A stretch of DNA of 64,000 bases from JAKAFX01 sp049965715. GTDB lineage: Archaea; Thermoplasmatota; Thermoplasmata; Thermoplasmatales; Thermoplasmataceae. Below are positions 58,041 through 64,000 of this stretch, in pieces (the stretch's first letter is position 1; the number at the start of each line of letters is the position of its first letter). Below the pieces are notes generated by a model that saw only the letters and a list, made by a program, of their open reading frames with translations, had not been told where the DNA came from and made no database searches. The position numbers and the translations under genes were made by a program. Location: assembly GCA_049965715.1 (NCBI GenBank), contig JBMFWA010000005.1, positions 1 to 64,000 of the forward strand, written 5' to 3'.

Positions 58041-58963
58041 GGTGTCACTCCCATTCTTCCCATCATTGCAATTTTCTTGTCCGCGATCTCCCTGGGGAGA
58101 AAATCCAGATAGTCGTTATGAGTTATTATGATCCTGTCAAGACCATTCAGATCTGCAATATCTGATGCTATTGATGGTGATTTCTCATCAACCTTTGTAC
58201 TTGTCGAAAAGCTATCAATGGTTCCAATTCCTGCAACCCTTGCATGCTTCACCATAACAGGCACGTCATTTCCCAGCGGCGATGTTATTGCAAAAAATTC
58301 GCTCTTCATCCCCTTGAAGTTCTCCTCAAAAACTCTCCCTGTAGAGACAAGTATTGTGGAGAAATTTTCATTCAGTTGGTCGAGAAAACCGATCCTGTCT
58401 TCTCTGGAATATGGTACTGCTTCATAGAGCAGGATTTTTTTAAGATCATACCTGTCCATAAGCTCTGAATATATGTTCATCAGGTCCCGAAGAATATTTT
58501 CCGAATTTCCGGACTTGACATCGGCCATTTTGAGGAATGAAAGCGGAGACGGCAGGAATCCGTAAAATTCGCCGAAACCCGGATTTGAGTACATGGGGAA
58601 TCCCAAGGTGTCAAACTCATCCGGAGAGGATTTTTCCTGCTGGGAGAGTTTCATCCTGCCATATATTTCAGGCCTGCGATAAAATGTATTTGTGTTCCGG
58701 TATCTCGTCAGCGGTCCAAGTACAATGCCGTCGATCATGGGACACAGTGGTCTGAAAATGTCATTCCAGTTGAACAGTGGGTCTGTGAAAAAGTCGATCT
58801 TGTTTTCCATAATGTTTCCGGTGTAATGCTCTAATTTCTCCTTTTCCATAGTCCCGATCAGCTCCTTTGAGCTGAACAGACCCCGCTCCCATCTTCCAAT
58901 GCGTACCCTGAGCGCCTCGCTTCTTGGATAAATTCCATAAACCAGTTTCTGTATTCTCACCAT
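58037..58963 (-). CDS. MetE N-terminal domain-like protein, partner of MetE
   Basis: A 308-residue protein related to the N-terminal barrel of MetE. YGIYPRSEALRVRIGRWERG at the start is like the first strand-helix of that domain, followed by GPLTRYRNTNTFYRRPEI near residue 85 (canonical: V-x-GP-x-T...RNNxYYRxP). FYGFLPSPLSFLKMADVKSG also fits. The catalytic zinc residues are absent, as expected for this half. In organisms with split MetE the two proteins may interact or this one may deliver the methyl donor; neither is shown here. ATG at 58963 joins the preceding 61-residue ORF in a TAATG arrangement. Confidence 0.8.
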   Translation of the reverse strand: MVRIQKLVYGIYPRSEALRVRIGRWERGLFSSKELIGTMEKEKLEHYTGNIMENKIDFFTDPLFNWNDIFRPLCPMIDGIVLGPLTRYRNTNTFYRRPEIYGRMKLSQQEKSSPDEFDTLGFPMYSNPGFGEFYGFLPSPLSFLKMADVKSGNSENILRDLMNIYSELMDRYDLKKILLYEAVPYSREDRIGFLDQLNENFSTILVSTGRVFEENFKGMKSEFFAITSPLGNDVPVMVKHARVAGIGTIDSFSTSTKVDEKSPSIASDIADLNGLDRIIITHNDYLDFLPREIADKKIAMMGRMGVTP

Positions 58964-59148
58964 TATTCATCCACTTTCCCGAATCTCTCATTCATTGTGC
59001 AGTCATCCTTGGGCAGAATATATGTTCCATTCATATCGCCAGTAAATCTGCCATGGTTCTCCACAATACCGGCCGAAATGTCATGCTTCACCGGTAAATT
59101 TTCCAATGACCTTATTGACTTCCTCGAATAGATGCTGATCTCATTCAA
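58963..59148 (-). CDS. 61-residue ORF leading the metE operon, unknown
   Basis: The frame starts at ATG 59148 and its TAA shares a base with the ATG of the next gene (TAATG), which usually reflects coupled translation. The minus-strand TATTTTTAA (about 59171-59179) is 23-31 bases ahead, leaderless spacing for this ATG. The sequence includes ISAGIVENHGRFTGDMNGTY and PKDDCTMNERFGKVDE, which look protein-like, with one Cys. No family is recognised. It could be a small accessory subunit, a leader peptide of the methionine operon, or a remnant. Confidence 0.45.
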   Translation of the reverse strand: MNEISIYSRKSIRSLENLPVKHDISAGIVENHGRFTGDMNGTYILPKDDCTMNERFGKVDE

Positions 59149-59170
59149 CCGTCCAATAACCCGTGTTGAT

Positions 59171-59219
59171 TAAAAATAGTTACTGGTTGTAAAATTACCA
59201 GGGGTAATTAATTTACAAC
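59171..59219 (-). promoter_or_regulatory. metE operon promoter with an adjacent large palindrome
   Basis: The TATA-like stretch lies at 59171-59179. Directly upstream (59186-59219) GTTGTAAA and TTTACAAC form an 8-bp outer inverted repeat, and ATTACC/GGTAAT a 6-bp inner one, around a 3-base centre AGG, with three extra bases (TAA) in the right arm. It overlaps the stop codon of the aldehyde dehydrogenase gene. It may be an operator or activator site for the methionine genes, or the transcript end of the aldehyde dehydrogenase. Confidence 0.45.
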
Positions 59220-60760
59220 TGGACGTCAAACCTGACACCCTGAGACAGGGGAAGATCCTTTCCATAGTTAATGGTGACTGTCTGCCTGCGCATATAATTC
59301 TTCCAGGCGTCGCTACCGCTCTCTCTTCCTCCACCGGTATCCTTCTCCCCTCCGAATGCTCCTCCGATCTCTGCTCCGGCAGTGCTTGTGTTAACGTTTG
59401 CCAGCCCGCAGTCTGATCCGCGAGATGAAAGAAATTCCTCAACCTCCCTGAGATCGTTTGAGAATATTGAAGATGACAGTCCCTGAGGGACATCGTTGTG
59501 GATCTCTATTGCCTCATTGATGTTTCTGTATCTGTAGACATAGAGTATCGGTGCAAAGGTTTCTTCCTTTGGTATCTCCATGTTCCTGTTGGATTCTATT
59601 ATGGCTGGAGAGACGTAGTATCCGTTTTCCAGTCCCTTTATTTTGATTTTCTTTCCTCCGAATATCAGTTTTCCGCCTTCCTTCTGCGCCTTTTTTATTG
59701 CCGAAAGGAAATTGTTCACAGCTGTATTATCTATAAGTGGGCCCACAAGCACATCGTCCTTCAGTGGATTGTCAACCTTCACCTTTGAATATATTTCTGT
59801 AAGTTTTGTGATGAATGTGTCGTATATTCTTTCGTTCACAATCGCCCTTCTTGTGCTTGTGCATCTCTGCCCTGCCGTAGCCAGTGCACCGAATGCGACC
59901 CCTTTCAGTGCAATGTTGAGATCGCACTTGTCTGATATAATCGCAGCATTGTTCCCGCCAAGTTCCAGAAGTGATTTTCCAAGGTGTTTTGAGACTGTCT
60001 CCGAGATGTGCTTACCGGTAGAAACAGAGCCTGTGAATGACACGAGTTTGATTCTTGGATCAGAGGCTATAGTTTCCCCAATAGTTCCGCCGCTTCCAGT
60101 GACAAGGTAAAATATTTCTGGGTAATGAAGACGTTTTACCACACGCTCCATAACCCTCATCACCGCTATCGCCGTAAGTGTAGCCTTGGACGATGGTTTC
60201 CATATCACTGTATCCCCGGTAACCGCCGCTATAAATGCGTTCCAGGACCATACTGAGCATGGAAAGTTGAATGATGTTATCACGGATACTGTCCCAAGCG
60301 GATGCCATTGCTCATACATCCTGTGCATTGGCCTTTCAGAGGCAATCTCAAGGCCGTAAAGCTGTCTTGATAGTCCCACGGCCAGATCTGCAATATCTAT
60401 CATCTCCTGAATCTCGCCCTCTCCTTCGACCTTTGTTTTCCCAACCTCCACAGAGACCAGACGTCCAAGTTTCTGTTTTTCTTTTCTAAGTTCGTTGCCT
60501 ATCTCTCTTATGAGAGCACCTCTGACGGGAGGTGGCATCTCAGACCATTTTTTGTTGGCCTCATGCGCCTTCTTCACCACCATTTCGTAATCATTATTTG
60601 TGGTAGCAGTAACACTGCCTATTATGCTACCGTCAATGGGGCTGTAGGAGGTTATCTTTTCCTTTCCTGTTACAATCCATTCACCATTGTATGTACCTGA
60701 ATTCTCTTTTTCCAAGCCCACGCTTTCTATTATCTCGTCCAGAGAATATGAACTTCCCAT
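59213..60760 (-). CDS. aldehyde dehydrogenase, ALDH7 (antiquitin)-type
   Basis: About 515 residues. The NAD-binding and catalytic blocks follow ALDH7: ITSFNFPCSVWSWNAF (near 165), VSFTGSVSTGKHISE (near 240, the GSTxxG motif), SLLELGGNNAAIISD (general base Glu, near 266) and ATAGQRCTSTRRAIV with the catalytic Cys (near 300). CGLANVNTSTAGAEIGGAFGG and ESGSDAWKNYMRRQTV near the end are the ALDH7 signature. The group oxidises alpha-aminoadipate semialdehyde and related aldehydes with NAD(P)+; the physiological substrate here is unknown. ATG 60766 would add two residues. Its stop lies within the palindrome of the metE control region. Confidence 0.88.
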   Translation of the reverse strand: MGSSYSLDEIIESVGLEKENSGTYNGEWIVTGKEKITSYSPIDGSIIGSVTATTNNDYEMVVKKAHEANKKWSEMPPPVRGALIREIGNELRKEKQKLGRLVSVEVGKTKVEGEGEIQEMIDIADLAVGLSRQLYGLEIASERPMHRMYEQWHPLGTVSVITSFNFPCSVWSWNAFIAAVTGDTVIWKPSSKATLTAIAVMRVMERVVKRLHYPEIFYLVTGSGGTIGETIASDPRIKLVSFTGSVSTGKHISETVSKHLGKSLLELGGNNAAIISDKCDLNIALKGVAFGALATAGQRCTSTRRAIVNERIYDTFITKLTEIYSKVKVDNPLKDDVLVGPLIDNTAVNNFLSAIKKAQKEGGKLIFGGKKIKIKGLENGYYVSPAIIESNRNMEIPKEETFAPILYVYRYRNINEAIEIHNDVPQGLSSSIFSNDLREVEEFLSSRGSDCGLANVNTSTAGAEIGGAFGGEKDTGGGRESGSDAWKNYMRRQTVTINYGKDLPLSQGVRFDVQL

Positions 60761-60766
60761 GTTCAT

Positions 60767-61354
60767 AGGATTGCAAATGGTAATAGAACATTATCGATTT
60801 TTTTGAAACTGCCATGATTATACTGAAAAGCCCTTCCTTTCTATGTAAACCTTTCAGATTGGATAGACGGCAGTTCATATGTTGCACATTAAGAGGGGTT
60901 TTTATCACCTGACGGGAAACATTGGACACAGATAACGTGCAATTGTCATGAAGTGAACACTCAGTTTTGAGTGGCTCTTCCATATAGTGAGGTCCCAATA
61001 CTTCATGTTACGGAACAGGAGGAGCTGGAATGTCTGTTAACATTATAAGTATCATCTGTCATGATTCAATTAAAACCTGCTGAATAATACATTAACCAAT
61101 GGTGAGGCTGGTTGAGCAGGCTTGATCAATGAGAAAAAGACATTGAGAATGGTTCATTGATCTGAACGGGCCATTTTTTTCATTTGCGTTCTTTGGTATG
61201 TCATGCAAGTTGCCGATCCCTTTGTTTAACCCGCATGAAGATACCCGCGCATTTGCAGGAGATGGCATGAAAGCAGGTGGTCATTGCTCGTTTAGTTTTG
61301 AAGAATAAAATTTTGAGGAATCAAATTTTCTTGAAGAAAAGCGATGACAATGGA
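60767..61354. other. 588-base gap without a convincing gene
   Basis: It separates the aldehyde dehydrogenase start from the polyprenyl synthase stop, both on the minus strand. A few short frames exist, including one that overlaps the aldehyde dehydrogenase 5' end, but none has a product-like sequence or start context. I see no tRNA fold, no terminal inverted repeats and no tandem repeat. AT-rich runs at 61306-61330 are present. It may hold a decayed gene or a small RNA I cannot define. Confidence 0.45.
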
Positions 61355-62338
61355 TCAGGCAATGGAACTGATCCTGTCAATGACAATGATGGAAAGGTCC
61401 ATAAGCGTGTCCAGATCGGGTGATTTTCCGGTGTCTTTCAGCGAGTCTATTGATTTCATGACATAATCCTTTGCCATCTGCAGGGAATATTCTATTGATC
61501 CTGATTCGAGAAACAGGTTCTTCAGTTTTTCTCTCTGGTCCTTCAGGTGCCCTCTGTCGGTGAGTATTGATCTAATGGATTCAGATAAACTGTCATTCCT
61601 TGATAATGCATGAATCACCGGCAGAGTGATGGCAGAGTGCGCAATATCTACAAAGATAGGTTTTCCCAGCGTCTCCTCATTTCCTATAATATCAAGAATA
61701 TCATCTGTGATCTGGAATGCCATTCCAAGACTCAGGGCAAACTGTCCAAGATCGTCCGCAGTTTTCTTATCAGCTCCAGCTGCTTCTGCTGCACCTCTGG
61801 CACAGACACTGAACAGATCTGCTGTTTTCCTTGAAATGATGTCAAGATAGGTTTTCTCGCTCATTCCCAGATTTCCCAGGTTATCATACTCAAGGATCTG
61901 CCCTTCTGCCATCTTCATGGCACCCTGTGCCATAATTCTGGAAACTTCAGGCCCATATCTTGATGCCAGTTCGTACGCCTTGGTAAAAAGGTAATCGCCC
62001 ACAACTATTGCATTGTAGATCCCATATTTGGAGCCTAAAGTCTCGCGCCCCCTCCTCATATCGGAATTATCGATTATGTCATCGTGTATAAGGCTCGCAG
62101 TGTGCACCAGTTCTGTTGCAACCGCAAGGTCCAGTATTTCCTCATAGGGTTTATCGCTTGCAATGCTGTAACTCAAGAGGGTAAGAATTGGTCGGAGTCT
62201 CTTCCCGCCTGCTTCTATCACATATTCTGACATCTTCTGAAGATCTTCCTGATCGCAGGCTACAGACTCTATCAATCTCCGGTTTATCTTTTCTACCCGC
62301 TCTCTGAGACTTGACTCCCATTCATGAAGATCCTTCAT
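61355..62338 (-). CDS. trans-polyprenyl diphosphate synthase
   Basis: A protein of 327 residues with the two Asp-rich motifs of the family: HTASLIHDDIIDNSDMRRG (first, near 85) and FQITDDILDIIG (second, near 210). GGKRLRPILTLLSY near residue 45 binds the pyrophosphate of IPP. The residues four and five before the first Asp are Ser and Ala, that is small, as in enzymes that make chains longer than C20; aromatic residues there would stop at C15-C20. It therefore may make GGPP for lipids or a longer chain for menaquinone. The frame opens far upstream (62407), but MKDLHEWESSLRERV from ATG 62338 gives the natural N-terminus. Confidence 0.85.
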   Translation of the reverse strand: MKDLHEWESSLRERVEKINRRLIESVACDQEDLQKMSEYVIEAGGKRLRPILTLLSYSIASDKPYEEILDLAVATELVHTASLIHDDIIDNSDMRRGRETLGSKYGIYNAIVVGDYLFTKAYELASRYGPEVSRIMAQGAMKMAEGQILEYDNLGNLGMSEKTYLDIISRKTADLFSVCARGAAEAAGADKKTADDLGQFALSLGMAFQITDDILDIIGNEETLGKPIFVDIAHSAITLPVIHALSRNDSLSESIRSILTDRGHLKDQREKLKNLFLESGSIEYSLQMAKDYVMKSIDSLKDTGKSPDLDTLMDLSIIVIDRISSIA

Positions 62339-62468
62339 CAATACCAGTTTATGACGACATTGCACCTTCGAATTTAATCCTTTACCGAAAAAACAGAGTT
62401 GGTTCAATAATCTGAAGAGCTTATGAAAAGACTCTCCAGATGAAACTGATATTCAGAGAGAACTGACT

Positions 62469-62738
62469 CTATCTAACAAGAGTTATCTCTATGGAGGACA
62501 CCTTTGACTCTCCCCTTTCCCCCTGAAGTGTTTCGGTGTCCAGGGTTATCTTGCCATACTTCACTTCGTGAAGGAACTTGTGTCTTGTGATCTCCGTTAT
62601 GTCAACTGCCTTGCTGATCGACTTGCCTCGCGCCTTTACGGTGATGTGATCTATGTTATTGTTGAACTGTGTAACAATAGCCAGAACGTAGTTCATTGTT
62701 GGCTTCTTTCCGACGTAGATAATGTTTTCTTCTGACAT
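62469..62738 (-). CDS. albA: Alba-family nucleic-acid-binding protein
   Basis: An 89-residue protein. NIIYVGKKPTMNYVLAIVTQF at the start carries the conserved KKP-x-x-xYV segment, whose two Lys contact DNA and are the acetylation site in Sulfolobus Alba. ITVKARGKSISKAVDITEIT is the central A-x-G-xAIsKAVd-x-x-E block, and the final strands SSIEITLVR complete the fold. Alba is an abundant chromatin and RNA-binding protein in archaea. A strong TATA box lies 26-35 bases before the ATG, with an inverted repeat directly upstream. Confidence 0.95.
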   Translation of the reverse strand: MSEENIIYVGKKPTMNYVLAIVTQFNNNIDHITVKARGKSISKAVDITEITRHKFLHEVKYGKITLDTETLQGERGESKVSSIEITLVR

Positions 62739-62763
62739 AATTGATCCGGATTGGATTTTCTCT

Positions 62764-62798
62764 CTTTATATAATTTTATCGCATAGAGTGTGATAAAA
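62764..62798 (-). promoter_or_regulatory. alba promoter with an upstream inverted repeat
   Basis: Minus-strand TTATATAAAG (plus 62764-62773) is 26-35 bases before the ATG at 62738. Just upstream, TTTTATC (62774-62780) and GATAAAA (62792-62798) form a 7-bp inverted repeat, extended inward by two further pairs after one mismatch. It sits at the BRE position, where a repressor or autoregulation by Alba would act; that role is inference. Confidence 0.5.
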
Positions 62799-63102
62799 CC
62801 TCACCTGCCTTACCTCCTCAAGTGAAGCAATAGCCGAAATTATCGCTCGTATGGAATCTGCGAGACTGAGGTTATTGAACCGCGCCTGATTCTGCTTTTC
62901 AGCCGTCCGTCCTGGATTGTGTGCTACGGGAACAGGAAAAGATATCCGGATCCTGACATTCAGCACCGAGATTCGATCCCTACCAATTATTCATGCCTGA
63001 TATTGTGTTGAAGATGCACTCAAAAAGAGCAACATCAAAAAAATTAGAAAAATGAAGTTAAGGCGGCGGATTTGTGTTCTCTTTACGCGCTCCGTCGCGC
63101 AG
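62799..63102. other. 304-base gap between alba and the SHOCT protein
   Basis: A 66-residue minus-strand frame (62766-62966) runs into the alba TATA box. Part of it (LSLADSIRAIISAIASLEEV) looks protein-like but there is no start context, so I do not call it. No RNA gene is evident. Confidence 0.4.
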
Positions 63103-63468
63103 TTACTTCCTGATCGTCTCGATTATTCTCTGATATTCTGCTTCCGTTATTTCTCCTTTGGCAAACCTCTCTTTTGCAATATCCTCAGCACTTCCCCGGT
63201 TGTACCTGGTATCATCCATGGTATGCCCCCTTACTCCTTCAAGGAAGAAGTATATGAAGAGAAGCACGAATATAAAAGTAATCGCGCCCACAATGGGCAT
63301 TATTATCCCCACGCCATAGAATCCATATGCTCCCATCATTCCATAGGGCCCGTAAGTTCCGTTCACGTACCTTCCACCATAGAGGATAGAAACCACTATT
63401 GCCACTGCTGCTACCAGCACAACGAGACCGATCAGTACCCATATCACGCTTTCAATTCTTTTTTCCAT
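63103..63468 (-). CDS. SHOCT-domain membrane protein
   Basis: About 121 residues from ATG 63468. Two transmembrane helices lie at about residues 5-29 (VIWVLIGLVVLVAAVAIVVS) and 50-80 (GVGIIMPIVGAITFIFVLLF), separated by a Gly/Tyr/Met-rich loop (YGGRYVNGTYGPYGMMGAYG). The C-terminal 30 residues are a SHOCT domain, SAEDIAKERFAKGEITEAEY, a short helical hairpin found at the ends of many membrane and secreted proteins. The frame opens 15 codons upstream, but TATTAAG near 63494-63500 is 26-32 bases before ATG 63468, favouring that start. Function is unknown; SHOCT domains probably aid oligomerisation. Confidence 0.75.
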   Translation of the reverse strand: MEKRIESVIWVLIGLVVLVAAVAIVVSILYGGRYVNGTYGPYGMMGAYGFYGVGIIMPIVGAITFIFVLLFIYFFLEGVRGHTMDDTRYNRGSAEDIAKERFAKGEITEAEYQRIIETIRK

Positions 63469-63524
63469 AATACAAAATATGCCGAAAAAGTTCTTAATAC
63501 ATAGCAGAAACATGTTTCATGAAA

Positions 63525-64000
63525 CTATCTGAAATTGGTTTCGTCAAGGATTATCTCGTTTGTTACCCCCTTCCTTATTTTCACTATGATTCCCCTGTCC
63601 TGAAGTGCTGAGAGGGTTCTTGATATCGTGGTCTTGGACATGGCCGTAGCTGCCACTATTGCACTCTGAAGCATACTGTTGCCGTTTTTCTTCAGCAGGT
63701 CAATTATCTCCAGTTCCGCCTCTGTGAAATATTCTCTTTTGAGTTCAGGTTTCTTCGCACTCTTTTCTGTCGACCCGTGAATTGCCATATCAGTGAATGC
63801 AGATTTTCTGCCCCGCTGTTCCATAATCAATGATGGATAGATTCTTGTAAGTCCTCTCAGGGAAAATCCCGCAATAGTAAAATTACTCGCGACTATGATT
63901 ATGAACAGATAGAAAAAAGTCACTGAAACGGTGCCTCTGATGTAAATTATAACGATGAATACGGTTATTGAAATAACTATGATGAGGATTGATAGAATCA
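63525..64000 (-). CDS. membrane-anchored winged-helix transcription regulator, C-terminal part (5' end beyond the window)
   Basis: The minus-strand frame has no stop from 63525 to the window edge, so the N-terminus is missing. The visible part starts with a hydrophobic stretch (VISITVFIVIIYIRG), a second helix FFYLFIIIVASNFTIAGFSL, a charged linker of about 40 residues, and a C-terminal winged helix: TEAELEIIDLLKKNGNSMLQ, TAMSKTTISRTLSALQDRGI (recognition helix) and VKIRKGVTNEIIL (wing). The pattern, two or more membrane helices followed by a MarR/Rrf2-like wHTH, occurs in archaeal membrane-bound regulators. It ends 57 bases before the start of the SHOCT protein gene and could control it. Confidence 0.75.
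   Translation of the reverse strand, partial: ILSILIIVISITVFIVIIYIRGTVSVTFFYLFIIIVASNFTIAGFSLRGLTRIYPSLIMEQRGRKSAFTDMAIHGSTEKSAKKPELKREYFTEAELEIIDLLKKNGNSMLQSAIVAATAMSKTTISRTLSALQDRGIIVKIRKGVTNEIILDETNFR

Noticed and set aside
60681..60998. 105-codon minus-strand frame overlapping the start of the aldehyde dehydrogenase
   Set aside because: It overlaps a clear ALDH N-terminus in another frame and has no recognisable features. No transposase signature was found in the surrounding gap.
62766..62966. 66-codon minus-strand frame upstream of alba
   Set aside because: Its end covers the alba TATA box and there is no promoter or start signal. A protein-like patch (LSLADSIRAIISAI) is noted but is insufficient.
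1..64000. tRNA, rRNA, CRISPR array, insertion sequence or prophage
   Set aside because: A visual search of the intergenic stretches found no T-arm-like GTTCRAA in a tRNA context, no regularly spaced repeats, no transposase or integrase and no long terminal inverted repeats. A tRNAscan/Infernal run would be decisive.

Overview
This window looks like a chromosomal segment of a heterotrophic, probably thermoacidophilic archaeon of the Thermoplasmatales or a close relative in the Thermoplasmata. I see archaeal information-processing genes (DNA primase small subunit PriS, GatD/GatE amidotransferase, Alba, PAC2 proteasome chaperone, archaeal NadM). Arginine is mostly AGA/AGG and ATA isoleucine is frequent. 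Many genes have a TATA-like box 22-30 bases before the start codon, as expected for leaderless archaeal mRNAs. A Nuo complex without NuoEFG, a TatA/TatC pair and a large secreted S53 (acid-type) protease also fit. I found no rRNA, tRNA, CRISPR array, prophage or intact insertion sequence. I do not name a species.

Layout. 1-4.9 kb: 3' end of a sulfide:quinone oxidoreductase with its DUF1641 partner, a small membrane protein, DsrE- and FmdE-family genes, and an ArsB-type transporter preceded by a tiny Cys-containing ORF. 4.3-10.5 kb: an HExxH protein, divergent acetate permease and acetyl-CoA synthetase, aldose epimerase, M20 peptidase, NadM. 10.8-14.3 kb: a PadR-controlled ABC exporter, a compact intergenic region with competing RNA helices, and a MetF-like protein. 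14.4-24.4 kb: a molybdenum island holding a three-subunit xanthine dehydrogenase/CO dehydrogenase-family hydroxylase, its maturation factors (XdhC, CoxG, MocA) and most cofactor genes (MoaA, B, C, D, E, MobA, MoeB). 24.5-27.4 kb: a NitT/TauT-type ABC importer with a fused double permease and a free-standing AAA-associated regulatory domain. 27.6-35 kb: histidine ammonia-lyase, a bacterial-type ThrRS with a zinc-ribbon insert, TatA/TatC, a crotonase-like protein and a geranylgeranyl-reductase-family flavoprotein.

34.8-45.0 kb: one long minus-strand operon nuoABCDHIJJKLMN (split NuoJ, no NuoEFG) ending in two small uncharacterised genes. 45.2-53.6 kb: PAC2, GatE/GatD, DUF72, acyl-CoA dehydrogenase, a rubrerythrin-DUF3501 pair in which DUF3501 has no canonical start codon, and PriS. 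53.6-60.8 kb: the 1116-residue S53 protease, a split MetE-type methionine synthase with a small leading ORF, and an ALDH7-type aldehyde dehydrogenase. 61.4-64 kb: polyprenyl diphosphate synthase, Alba, a SHOCT-domain membrane protein and a membrane-anchored winged-helix regulator cut by the window edge.

How they fit together: electrons from sulfide (SQR), acyl-CoA and aldehyde oxidation and the EFG-less Nuo complex would feed a membrane quinone pool. Acetate uptake plus Acs, histidine ammonia-lyase and the secreted protease point to growth on peptides and organic acids. The most useful leads are the structured region near 13.03-13.20 kb, the start-codon-less DUF3501 gene with a 10-bp hairpin, the zinc-ribbon insert in ThrRS, the dissected NitT/TauT transporter, the small genes at the end of the nuo operon, and small upstream ORFs before arsB and metE.
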